Below are positions 47,090-57,950 of a DNA stretch of 64,000 bases, one piece after another. Each line of letters begins with the position of its first letter. Position 1 is the stretch's first letter. The DNA is from Ceratothoa steindachneri (taxonomy: Eukaryota; Arthropoda; Malacostraca; Isopoda; Cymothoidae): contig OZ018324.1 in assembly GCA_963969495.1 (NCBI GenBank), positions 142,981,355-143,045,354 of the forward strand. The letters are read 5' to 3'. The notes below the pieces were generated by a model, which worked only from the letters and a program-made list of their open reading frames with translations, did no database searches and had not been told where the DNA came from. Position numbers and translations under genes: made by a program.

Positions 47090-48587
47090 TGGTTTATAAC
47101 TCACACATTCACTGATGGTACTCATTTCTAGACCAATATAGGGGCCAATAAATCAAGGTCTGAAAAGTATACGAGGTTGCCCCCTACTTCGTCACTAATG
47201 TTCAGGCTTAGTTTTTCTTATCCATCCATGTTGGTCAGTCATGAAATTTTATCAAAGTTTATCTCAAAGAAACATTATGCAATTAAAGGTTATATAAATA
47301 TTTGGAGTCTTGTTTTAAAGAAAAAGTATTGTAATTGAAAGATTTAGAGATATTTCCAAATTATTAAAGAATATAGTGGATTTTTCGTATATTTTAATTT
47401 TTTATCCAAATTCTTCCTGAGATTTCCGAAAAAATAAATATGATAATCGAATGATTTGGAATTAAAAAGGTAATGACAAATCGTGAAGTTCAGAAAAGGC
47501 ATTAAAATTAAAACATGGGTGCATATTTTATTATTTCGTAGATGGAAAAATAAGTTGTCTGATGATTCTTTTTTCCGTTTATCAGAAGAATTCCGATGTA
47601 AGATTTTCTTGCCTTTAGGCCTAGAAAAAGTCATCGATGGCCAAAAATAGTTATAATAACGTATTAAAAGATATATACTGGGCTCTCTAGCTAGAGCTAG
47701 AGAGCCGTAGGACCAGTCCGATGGTTTGCGTACGAAGCGCAAGCTCCTTCTGTAAAAAAAGTATAGTGGATAGGGATAAAAAAAGAGATGAAAGTGTGGG
47801 AAAGAGATAGAAAAGCTAGATATGATTGTGTAAGTGAGGTATTAGTGGTGTTGGTAATATGAATGAGGAGAGGTTTTGATTGTGACAAATGATTTTTAAT
47901 GCGGGTGATTGTGATATGTGCAAGGTTGCCTGGCTAACGCTTTTGCTTTAGATTGTATTTTGCTTTTTGGTTATTATTTTGATTTACCACATAAGGGCCT
48001 TTGTTCTCAGGTTTTATGTTTTGTCTTGGGGTTCTTTTTCTTTTCTTTTTATTAGCTTTTTTTCGCTCAGCATTCGAGCCTTTGTTTTCATAATGTTCTC
48101 TTGCGAGCTTTTTAATTTTTTATGTGAAAAATATTTATTAAAATTTAGACATAACTGGATTTGAGGGAGTTTCGTATTCGTCTATTTGAAGATTTTATCA
48201 AAGTTAATTCTAAAATAGATTTTTAATTTAAATTTTTAGCAGGAGGAAATACCTACTTACCCCTAAAAACGACTAAACTAGGAAGAGATTATTACAGCAA
48301 ATTGCCCTAGAAAAATAAGCATCAATGGATGGGGAAAAATAGAGCAATATTAAAGTATTAGTTGATATGTACTGGAAACCTTTTAATTTCATATAGATCA
48401 GAGCCAGATCAGGAAAAGCCTAAAGGTCTGCATGTAAAGCGCAAGCAGTTGTGAAGATGATCTCTTGTTATTATAATGAATTTGGATTCAGTTTTTGTAT
48501 CAATAATTGTTGGAATTTTAGGCACAGTATTGCGTGCAATGTTTTTTATCGAATTTTTTACATCTCAATGTTGAAGGAATTTTAGTT
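47090..48587. other. Unassigned DNA with hairpin and shared dispersed repeat motifs
   Basis: Carries TCGTGAAGTTCAGAAA (about 47,481) and GAAGCGCAAGC (about 47,735), both also found at 6.59-6.86 kb, and a purine-rich patch (47,760-47,880). A further GCGCAAGC lies near 48,440. No coding family recognised. Confidence 0.45.
47681..47706. repeat. Perfect 12-bp inverted repeat (hairpin)
   Basis: GGCTCTCTAGCT, a two-base spacer AG, then AGCTAGAGAGCC. It lies inside the repeat-like sequence shared with 6.6-6.9 kb. Confidence 0.9.
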
Positions 48588-48920
48588 GAATAATTTAACG
48601 ATCTCCGTAGCCTATATGGTATCTATAGTTACGAAAATTCAGTTTAATTATTTAACACTATGCGTAAGCTATGTTGTATCTATAGTTACGCATATTCGGT
48701 TAAAGTAATTAAGGTTATGCGGAAGTTATGTGGTGTCTATGATTAAAGAAATTCGTTTGAAGAATTGAAAGCTCTTATTTGAGTTATATAAAGCTATGCG
48801 AAGGCTATGTTATCTCTATCGTTATGAAAATTTGTTTGAATTTTTCCCCGATATGTATAGGTTATGTGGTCTCTAAGGTAATGGAAATTTGGGTAAATTA
48901 TTTAATGCTGTGCATAGGCC
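48588..48920. repeat. Degenerate 57-bp tandem repeat (about 5.5 copies)
   Basis: The unit is approximately AATTATTTAACGCTATGCG, then TAGGCTATGTGGTATCTATAG, then TTACGAAAATTCGTTT. Unit starts fall at 48,589, 48,646, 48,703 and 48,760, exactly 57 bp apart. The next is at 48,839 (57 plus a 22-base insertion), and a partial unit starts at 48,896, again 57 bp on. Confidence 0.9.
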
Positions 48921-51068
48921 AGGAAATTCATGAATAGTCTCCCCGTCACTAACGAATAATTTTGTTCGGGTTTCTTGAATAAATATTAGCCGAACAAAAT
49001 TTTTTATACAATTATGTATTTTTCGAATTTATTTGATAAAATAATTAAAATATCTATTTTCAAGGTGAGGTTAAAAAAAGGCTGAGTAAAAGTAAAATAA
49101 CTTGAAAAATAACTTTAATGGACCCTTAAAATTGACTCATCCTATAAAAGAACAAAATCTCCATCCTTGATATGTAATTGATTTACAAATTCTACTTATA
49201 TTAGAACCTAAGGTATATAATCCACTCTTTGTTCCAGTAGAAATAGTGAGAAATTATTAGGAATATTATTATTCCTACACCTTGCTAGTTACCTGTGTAT
49301 TTAGACACGTCGTGTTACCTTGTAGCTATTATTATTATTATTCTTATTTTAGTGCTGGTATAATTATTATTGCCTCGTTTAATGTAATGTTGCTTAAATT
49401 AATTACTTATATCTCTCGAAATATTTTGATAAAAGCTTGAGCCATAGGAAAAAATTTATATTTAAAACCGATTAATCTTGGTTTTTGCTAATTTAAATTT
49501 GGAAGAGATAACTCCTATTTATTCTCAATTCCTTTAGAAAAATCATAATTCTCTTGTTACAGAGCTTAAAGCACATCTTAGGAAAAGCCAAACAATCTAT
49601 TAATTCTTTGCTTCTTTGAATCCATCAAACAAATGAAAAATAAAAGGGCGACTCATAAACACATATCACAAACGATTTCAAGGAATGGTTTTACCTCCTT
49701 ATTGGAAAACATAGGATTACTTAAGACGTTTGGCAATATTTTACGTAGAAAATCAGCTTAGGTGTTTTTGAGGAAGAGCAAAATCTCAGAAATTTAATTT
49801 TGAGCGACGTAGTGCTTCTCAATTTTGTAGCCAACCCCCAATACATGACGTATTGGTCGGGTTCAATGTTCGAAATTATCGGTAGCAATTCAAATGCGAA
49901 GGCATCTGAGATTTCTTCAGAATGTAAATAGAATTTTTATTGTTATTTCTTTTTCAAATTTTCTCGATTTGTTTTTCAATACTTCTACCACACTGTAAAA
50001 TTGGCTCTATCTTACTTTAGACTTTTACTTCAATATACGATTGCATCTTTGACTTTAATTTAGGGTAAAAAGCTTCGTGTTATTGGAGGTTTGGTGCTAA
50101 TAAATGATGAGAGAATTTTCGCGCTTAACGATAGCTAGCTGGCTGAGTTGCTGCACGTGATGCACGCAAATTAAATATTTAAATATAACAAACATTTCAA
50201 CAGTTTTTATAAAATAATAACAATTTTCATTCGACAACAAATTATATTTCACTTTTCCTCATTTGGATCATCTTATCACCACATATTAAGTCTTTTTCCC
50301 CCAAAATACTTTTAATGTATTTTCTGGCAAATATATGAAAATAGGGCGGTGCTGTCCTTATATTTGTCATTTCCATCAATCATTCTTTAGTGGAAGGAAT
50401 TTATAGAAATATATATATATATAATAATAATAATAAAATCTTGCAATAAAAGCACCAGTAAGGTGAATTAAGCAAAACACAGAGATAATGCGACCCAAAG
50501 CGAACTTTGAAGACTCTAACAAACGTCTGTGTTCGAGCAAATAGGAACAGTCTCGAAAACTTTGTGGGTTGATGAATTCAATTTTTCCCCTGTCATCATT
50601 GCAGGGTTTTATTATACATCTGTGGCTGATTCAAAATAAAAATTAGAAAAGCTAACCTGAATTTCTCCTTCTGTGGATTCTGCGAAAAGGGCATTGATCA
50701 TTAATAATGGTTATCTTACACAGCGTTGATAATAAATAACAGTAACTCATACAGAAGTGAGCACTTACTCTCTCTAATCCAAATTTATTATTCAATCATA
50801 AAATTATGAATTGTAGATTTTGGACGTCAGATAAGGTATAATACTGAATATAATAATTAATTTCGAGATTTACCTGTATTTTAGACGTGTATCATGTGAG
50901 GTTAATTCGATCGCAAAGGTTTGAAAAATGTTTTTTTATATATTCTATATTATTACATAACTCTCTCTCGATAACAGAATACAAGTATGGCCTAAAAAAA
51001 AAATAAATAAACGGATCTAAAATTTGAGGTGGGGCTTCAGCTCCCTAGCTCCAGCCTACAACCGCACC

Positions 51069-51073
<5 letters not shown>
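48921..51073. other. Unassigned AT-rich DNA
   Basis: Nothing recognised apart from short simple repeats, (TTA)n near 49,329 and (TA)n/(TAA)n near 50,411-50,436. Confidence 0.5.

Positions 51074-51109
<36 letters not shown>
51074..51109. repeat. (TA)n microsatellite
   Basis: Eighteen TA units. Confidence 0.97.
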
Positions 51110-51111
<2 letters not shown>

Positions 51112-51239
51112 AAGGAAAAAAAAACAAGGGCCAAACAGGAAACAAGAGAGCACTCTATCCTTAGGAAGTTGTAAGCAAACACTAAGTTAAATTTACTAAA
51201 CATTGCTGCCTTGAGCATTAATGTTCGCATATCTGATGT

Positions 51240-52110
51240 TTTTGTTTAGCCTTTGTATAAACAAATCAACTGTGGTTCATTCAATGACGTTACGGCGTGA
51301 ATCATTCCATACATTGTTTATATGGTTTAGGAAATCTTTTTAAGACTCATGCGAGTTAAACCTTTTACCTAGAACTTTGCAACCGTACTCCCTTGTTTAA
51401 ATAGATCGTTTAATCATAAAGAACTTGTTAAGGTTCATGTTAACTATGCCCTTGAAAATTTTAAATACTTGAATTAGGTGACCTCTTATTCTTCACTCGG
51501 TTAATGGGAAGCTATTTAATTCCCTAGAACTGTCCTCATAAGGCTCGTTTTTATATTAGGTGTCATTTGTGTAACTTGACGTTGAAACCATTCTAGCTTG
51601 TTTAGAGCTTTTGGGGGATGAATTCACCAGGCTTGAACAAATTGCTTCATAAGAGGGGAGGCTAAAGATTTGTCGAAAGTATTACTTCTATAAATTTGCA
51701 CTAAAATTACCCTCGTATAAAGCTAATTGTTTTTTTCGCGTTCTTCTTAATTTTTATATGTGCATTGTTGACTGAGTTTTATTTAACTCGATACTGTTAC
51801 TACTAAATCTGTTTCCTTGTTTGGTATTTTTAATCGTATTCCTTTCTTTGAATAAGATTTTGCTTTATTTTGATTTCTCATGTGGAGCACTTTGCATTTA
51901 TCCCCTTCGAACTTTGAGACCAACGTGATAACTTGTCTCAATAATTTTTTAGAACTTCAAATTTCTTTGTGTGAGTGAGTTTACAGCATTAGCAGTTTTT
52001 GTCTCGTCTGCATACTAGAAGTTTGTGCATATCAGACCTTCATCTATACTTTAATATAGATAAGAAAAGAGAGAAGCCATAAAACAGAGCCCTGTTAAAC
52101 TCCACTAGTA
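51240..52110 (-). pseudogene. CR1-like LINE remnant, RT end and C-terminus
   Basis: Minus-strand reading gives, in order, QGSVL of the RT (about 52,090) and a region with many stops. Then come TISFIRG (about 51,715) and YEDSSRELNSFPLTE (about 51,496-51,540). These are followed by RIRGHLIQVFKIFKGI (about 51,446-51,493) and VWNDSRRNVIE (about 51,280-51,312). The same order (YEDRLRELDLFSLETRRLRG, then LIEVFKILRG, then KWNALPVEVV) occurs in the copy at 58 kb, so both belong to one superfamily. It is 5'-truncated in the RT domain and heavily decayed. Confidence 0.75.
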
Positions 52111-52648
52111 CATTTAGGCATTTAGGGGCATTGATGTGTACTACATATATGTTTATTAAGGGAGGCTGAGCCCTCTCTTCATCCATTTCGAAATGTCGCC
52201 CCGTATTCGGTGATAAAGAATGGGAGAAAATCTCAGCTGATTTATGGAAGAAACCTGATTCAATCTACAAGTGACGTTTGAAATCTCTTAAGTTTAACAA
52301 GGCACACTTCACAAAATATTAACTTCATTTCTCATGTCACTTTATCAATACCTTTTTTTATCTCTTCTGAAAATAAAATTTCTAATAATATACTTTTATA
52401 TTTTATTATTTCTTGTTACATTTATTGTGTTACATATATGCGCTTTATTTATTTAAAGTTCTGATATTAAAAAATATAATGATTTTCATAAGATACATTT
52501 ATCAGAACGATGCACATAATTATTTACCCACTGTATTTCCACCCAAATTAGGTCGCTCTGCCCTACAATAAAATATACTCAACTTTTCATTTTCTTTCGT
52601 CAGCACATATCAAAATACGTAGTAGTAGTAATAGAATCCAAATATCTC

Positions 52649-52655
<7 letters not shown>
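52111..52655. other. Unassigned AT-rich DNA
   Basis: Nothing recognised; continues into the compound microsatellite. Confidence 0.5.

Positions 52656-52744
<89 letters not shown>
52656..52744. repeat. Compound microsatellite (CT)n-(TA)n-(TG)n
   Basis: About 37 bp of CT with a TTT interruption, 30 bp of TA, then 22 bp of TG, joined without spacers. Confidence 0.97.
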
Positions 52745-53737
52745 AAAAAAGCATAAGTATTTAAAATGTTTGTATAATCAATCATTCACAATGGAATATC
52801 CGAGATGGATAAGTAAAGTGGTATAACAAGGTATGAGGAGATCTCGATCGCATATTGGATACAGCGTTGGATTTATGACGTCGAGAAAAGAGCCTCTTCT
52901 CAACGAGCGCAGAAAACAAAACATTCACCGGGTGGCGTAAGGAGCTGGCCGCCCATTGGGAGGATACGCTGATACGTAGATGATACTCACCGCCGCAGAT
53001 GTAGGCTTTCCTGAATGCATCATCATGCCAATCACAAAACAGCTATTATTTCCCTCCCCGTCTCCATAGCACATCATGCCCACTCTTTCCACTGCTCAGG
53101 AACCTTGTTAATGGAGTACTAGGGTCTTTTATGAAATCAAACATACCCACATATCACCATCATGAAACGGGTGCACACCCCCTACCCCCGCTTTCCACAG
53201 TGATAGTTTCATAAACGGTTCAGCCAGCTCTGGTTAGTGTCTGAGCTAATAAAATCCAGGTACTTTCCACCCAACCACGACAGACCCTGATCCCTTCAGC
53301 TCACCAGTGATTGTCAGACTCATCTTGATAGACATTTTCTTATCCACTTGGCAGGATCACGCTTTCGATATGAGAGAAGAAGTATTCTACATATCTACAA
53401 TAATAATCGAAAGCTAACCAGATCGTATATTCTTGTATATGTAAGCAGAAAACTTGGAAGTATTTGACGCAATACGGTTTGGTTTGGAGGGTGGAGGGCA
53501 TGATTACATTTGTAGATTCTTAAATTGATTTTATCATTAGGGGTATCTATAATATAGAAATCGCCAAAAGAATATACAGTTTGAAGAGGCTTCCTTGAAG
53601 GTTAATATAGTATTTGATGGGAGACTGATCTAGGTTAGCAATTGAGACGTGTGATTTAGGTTAAAATGAGTGAAAATATGAACATGTAATTCATGCGGCA
53701 TCGATTCCATTAGAACTAATATTTCCATCGCGAGGAA
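52745..53737. other. Unassigned DNA, less AT-rich in 52,850-53,300
   Basis: A stretch of more balanced composition (52,850-53,340) stands out from its surroundings. It has no long frame and no motif I recognise; it may be an old repeat or non-coding unique sequence. Confidence 0.4.
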
Positions 53738-53739
53738 TT

Positions 53740-53822
<83 letters not shown>
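53738..53822. repeat. (TA)n microsatellite
   Basis: About 85 bp of TA with one TAAATA interruption near 53,752. Confidence 0.97.
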
Positions 53823-53825
<3 letters not shown>

Positions 53826-54344
53826 TTGTAAACAAGGAACGCATGGGATGGTAAATATAGATCCTCTCCATGATTTGTTTAATTTTAAATTTAGAGCCTG
53901 TCGGTCATTTTCAGGTAGAGTTATAGTATACAACAGTAGACATTGAAAATTTACAAACTTTATATATATATAAAATAAAAAATACAAAGAAATAAACAGG
54001 TAATTTTGCATCCGAGTTAAAAGAGAATGGTAAATGTTAGAATATTCAGGTACACCAAAGGGAAGGTAAAATGAGATTTGAGGAATTAAAATTTACCAAA
54101 TACAATAAAATAGCGATGAAAATATGTATTAATACTATATAAGCACAAAAATTAAGACTTATATGGCTGATCAAATGCACGTTTATAGATCATTTCTTAA
54201 ATGTTTTTGAAATATCTAAAATATATGAAAATAAATAAAACATATAAATATATAAAAAGGAGATTGACAACAACAACTATGGTAGTGGTTTGATAGAGGA
54301 TTAGAAGTGGGTAGTTTATGGAGTCTTACTTCAACTTACTGGAA
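53823..54344. other. Unassigned AT-rich DNA
   Basis: Nothing recognised. Confidence 0.5.
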
Positions 54345-54528
54345 GTCTGCCTTTATAGAGAAAAAAAAGCAATTGTGTTTGTTTATTGATAAATGTAATA
54401 TGGATGTTGCCTTTAGTGAGACAAAAAGAAATTGTGTTTGTTTATTAATAAATGTAATATGGATGTTGCCTTTAGTGAGACAAAAAGAAATTGTGTTTGT
54501 TTATTAATAAATGTAATATGGATGTTGG
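54345..54528. repeat. 59-bp tandem repeat, nearly identical copies
   Basis: The unit begins AATTGTGTTTGTTTATTAAT and ends TTTAGTGAGACAAAAAGA. Starts fall at 54,371, 54,430 and 54,489, exactly 59 bp apart. A diverged partial copy precedes the first (GCCTTTATAGAGAAAAAAAAG). Copies two and three are essentially identical, so this is recent. Because 59 is not a multiple of three, the reading frame shifts at every unit. Confidence 0.93.
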
Positions 54529-54539
54529 TAAGGAAATAA

Positions 54540-55331
54540 GATGATTTAATCAATTTTCTCATCCTTCTTTTGAAGTGAAAATTTAATAGTTCTCTCTCAG
54601 TGGGTAGAAAATATTTTGTGTAGGTTGAAACATCGAAACATCGAGCTTTTGGAGAATATTTATCGGTAAGGAATTTCAATATTTGTTTTTCTACGAGGAA
54701 ACAGAAAAACAATTTCTTTGAAAAGAAATTCTTAAGAACGCAAAACACAGTGTGAAAATTTGCAAAGGAGTAGAATGAAGGTAACTTCATTAAATAATGG
54801 TAGTTTGAGCACTAAATTTAAAAAAAGGCGTTAATTTAAAAAAAACGCGGATTCTAATTAGTAATACTAGTTTTATTTTAAAAAGAAGTAGATCCCCCTT
54901 CTGATGTGTATGCAATACCAATGTCTAAAAATGCCAGACATGAATTTAACTCGACTTCCATCGTGAATTTAATATTATGGTTCAAAGTATTAATTTTCGA
55001 TAGAAATTTTATTGACTGGGCAATATTATTAAAAATGCCAAAACAGTTGTCGCCATAAGGGCAATAAAAATGGTATTTAAATTCAAGTAATTCATTAATC
55101 ATTCTATGATCTAAATAAAACATAAGTAGGGAGCTAATCGTAGAACCCATAAATACGTCATCAATCTGAGGATAAATAGGTTCGAGGATAAAAAAAGGTG
55201 ACTTTAAAACCTGAGTCTAAAATTTGATAAAACTGTGATTATATAGTGAAAACCGTTTCAGAGGATTGATAAGTATAATTTAGAATCATCGCAATGGTTT
55301 CATTTACAGGTACATTCGTAATCCAAAGAAA
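54540..55331 (-). pseudogene. Penelope-like element: RT distal part, left of the nested mariner
   Basis: Minus strand reads TNVPVNETIAMIL (about 55,280-55,320), the Penelope RT 'LFTNVPLxETIxxIL' motif. It continues with SQFYQILDSGFKV and PRTYLSSD, then the frame 55,150-54,878 starts MGSTISSLLMFYLDHRMI, the 'MGSPLSPxLA' motif. That frame runs to LNHNIKFTMEVELNSCLAFL (about 54,925-54,985), the conserved Penelope tail before the 'YRKPT' motif. Further decayed C-terminal sequence extends to about 54,600. I could not identify a GIY-YIG endonuclease. Penelope-like elements are a retrotransposon class distinct from LINEs. Confidence 0.8.
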
Positions 55332-55333
55332 TA

Positions 55334-56615
55334 CGTCACACGATGGGCGGTCAATAAGTTTTGCAAATCGGTAGGGCAAAACAGAGGAAGATGGATGGCT
55401 GTTTGTGGGGGTGTTAGGAAAAGTTATGACAAGTCGGAACCTGCAACCGCACGCTCCTGCCTCGTCTATTTAAGAAGCAGTAACTGATCGCAGATCGTCA
55501 GTCACAAATTTTTCAAAAATGCAGAAGGTTGAGCACCGCGCAGTGATCAAATTTTTTACCAAGGAAGACAAGAATGCAAAAGAGATCTATGAACACATGG
55601 TTGCAGTGTACACCGAAACCGCCCCTTCCTAAGCAAACATTGCTCGCTTGAATAGGAAGTTTCACCCATAGTCGTGAGTCCCTTGTAGATGACCCCCGTC
55701 GAGGATGCCCGTCAGACGTGAACAACAATGACAATGTAGCCCGTGTGGAGAGGATGATCCTCTAAAATTGACGGGTGAAGGTCGAAGAAATTGAGCGAGA
55801 ACTTGGAATATCACATGGAAGTGTTATCAACATCATCCACGACAATTTGGCCATGACCAAGGCCTCTGCTTGTTGGTTCCCTAGAAACCTCACGCCCCAT
55901 GATCGACTTCAACGTCGTCAAAGTTCGGAGGAGCTGCTGCTCCTGTACAACCAAGACCTGGCTGGATTCGATTCACGCATAGTGACAGATGATGAAACGT
56001 GGGTCCATCACTGGGATCCCAAGACCAAGCTAGAAAGCATGGCCTGAACGCACAGGGGCGCTCCGACGCCCATCAAGTTCCGGACCCAACCCTCAGCCGG
56101 AAAAATCTTAGCCACCATCATTTGGGATTCTGAGGGAGTGTAGATGGTGGACTATGGGCCTCGTGGAATGACGATCACAGGCCAATATTACGCCGAAGAA
56201 CTAGCTAGGGTTAAGAAGCGCCTCCGTCAGAAGTTGCGCGGCAAGTTGACACGCGGTGTCCTGCTCCTCCACGACACTGCCCCTGTCCACAAGGCCAGAG
56301 TTGCACAAGCTGCCCTGCGCGAGTGCGGATTCGAGGAGATCAACCATCCCTCCTACAGTCCAGGTCTAGCCACTAGTGACTACTTTTTATTCTGCCAGCT
56401 TAAGGCTGCACTGCGTAGCCGCTGGTTTGGGAACGATGAAGATGTCCAACTCGCCGTCCAGGAGTGGATTGAACAGCAGTCGAGAATTCTAAGGCTCAGG
56501 GACAATGGTGCAAGTGCATTGAAGTCACGGGGAATTATATTGAAAATATTTAAACACTTTTCCTCATATCTCGTTTCCTTATATCCGGATTGCAAAACTT
56601 ATTTCCTGCTCCTCG
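55334..56615 (+). mobile_element. Mariner element, complete but decayed, inserted in a Penelope-like RT
   Basis: About 1282 bp flanked by TA on both sides (55,332-55,333 and 56,616-56,617). Terminal sequences share AATAAGTTTTGCAA in inverted orientation (left at about 55,353, right at about 56,590-56,603), and the outermost bases (CGTCACACG against CGAGGAGCAGG) agree more weakly. The transposase lies on the plus strand. Different inverted repeats and sequence show it is another mariner lineage than the one at 25.1 kb. Confidence 0.85.
55519..56570 (+). pseudogene. Mariner transposase with several stops and frameshifts
   Basis: Starts MQKVEHRAVIKFFTKEDKNA at 55,519 with the mariner helix-turn-helix, then a TAA and frameshifts around the SRESLVDDPRRGCPSD linker. 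KVEEIERELGISHGSVINII is followed by the first catalytic Asp in VTDDETWVHHWDP (about 55,983-56,020). A TGA replaces the usual Trp after LESMA (56,045). After another stop (56,142), GMTITGQYYAEEL leads to the second Asp in LLHDTAPVH and the third in YSPGLATSDYFLF. The triad is still present, though the usual PDLAP is altered. C-terminal similarity fades at about 56,560. It is clearly dead. Confidence 0.9.
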
Positions 56616-56617
56616 TA

Positions 56618-57100
56618 AATTACTATAACATTTTCAGGACACACGTTCAACTTGTTTAGTTGTTTAACAAATTCCTAACTACTTTTTACATGAAATGCAT
56701 TATCGATGAGTAGATAATGCATTTATCGATTTTATATGATGTGAACAAATACATTTGTGCTATTATCCATCCATTGGCCTGTATGGCATCAAACTCTGTG
56801 ATTGAGTTGAAATAGTAACCTACTTACTATATATTCAATTCTTAAGATCAATTCCTGTGAAGGATCATTTATAATAGAAAATTTATTTATATCTATAACA
56901 ATTGTCTGAATCTTACTATTATATTTATCTAGGTGTATAAGAACTACAACCTTTCCATTAGCTTGTTTCCTGATAACAATTTTTTTGTTTTGCGTGAGAT
57001 TGAGAATTAAAGGTGCATCATTACGCTTAAAAGTTACTAAGGAAACTTGAAATTCCTAGACATGATAAAAATCGAAAGGAAGCTTTTTAAACGCAGACAA
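56618..57100 (-). pseudogene. Penelope-like element: RT proximal part, right of the nested mariner
   Basis: Minus strand from about 57,050 reads KRNDAPLILNLTQNKKIVI, then KQANGKVVVLIHLDKYNSKI, IVIDINKFSIINDPSQEL and, after frameshifts, HVKSS and EFVKQLNKLNVCPENVIVI (to 56,618). This is the Penelope RT entry pattern ('nivIxxADKGxxvVVmd...YxxK...ILxDxxxFxxlxxDP', later 'syIKNSxDFVxxI'). It joins across the mariner to TNVPVNETI on the other side, so the mariner landed just before this conserved RT motif. Confidence 0.78.
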
Positions 57101-57950
57101 AACTTCTTATATTCTATAGATATTGAGGTCAGAAATTAATTTCTCAAAAAGTAGAAAAAATAAGGAACGGCATTATAAAAAAGAGACTTTCTTTCAGAAT
57201 TTTGCAATTAATCCACATAAAAATAAGCGATTACCCTCAAACACGACCTTACTCCAGTTTCCCTTTGATTAATATAACGTACTCGCAATCAAGCCTGTTT
57301 TTGTTAACTTCTTACTTATGCTCTTTCCTTTTTGTCTCGGACCTCGGTGACTGAATGTAAGAATCTTCTATAGGGAATTGTTTTACTAGACTTTTTATAG
57401 TGTTTATTATATGAACTTTTATCCGGCTTATATATAGTCTCTATTTTAAGACTTCATAAGTGTTATTATATATTCATTTGTGTATATTGGTTCATGCCTC
57501 ACTTTATTTATTCTTTATCTCATTTAAAGCCATATCTCTGTTAAATAACTTTGATTAATTTAATTTCTTTTTAATTTATCTTATGTTAATAGCTGGAAAT
57601 GAGGTAGTAAGGTCGAAATTTTGTAAAATATACGACAGTGAATCGCATCTCCCATATCCTTATATTACTCAAAAAATGAAGATTGGGCTCCACAATGTGG
57701 CAACCCGTTTCACTATATATATATATATATATACGTAGACGACTTGGCCAAAGGTATGAGGCCACCCTATACTTTTGTCTTTAAACTAAGTTTATTATTC
57801 TTATATCAATAAATATGATCGCATGCTAGCTGTTATTCTAATTATTTTTTTACCTATAACATTTTCTGGTATATAGCCATATATTGCCTCCCCCCAAAAT
57901 TCACAGGTTTGTAGTAAGTATAGTTAATAATCAGTAAGACGCCCAGAAAT
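57101..57950. other. Unassigned AT-rich DNA with a Tc1-like terminal repeat
   Basis: Upstream Penelope sequence may extend to about 57,300 without recognisable motifs. A (TA)n run lies at 57,714-57,733, followed by the Tc1-like terminus listed separately. Confidence 0.4.
57734..57780. mobile_element. Candidate Tc1-like terminal inverted repeat
   Basis: GACGACTTGGCCAAAGGTAT followed by GAGGCCACCCTATACTTTTG resembles Tc1-family ends ('...GTGGCCAAAAGTATT...CCC'), and begins after TA. It lies left of the LINE whose right edge abuts a Tc1-like transposase, so it may be the lost end of that element. Confidence 0.4.
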
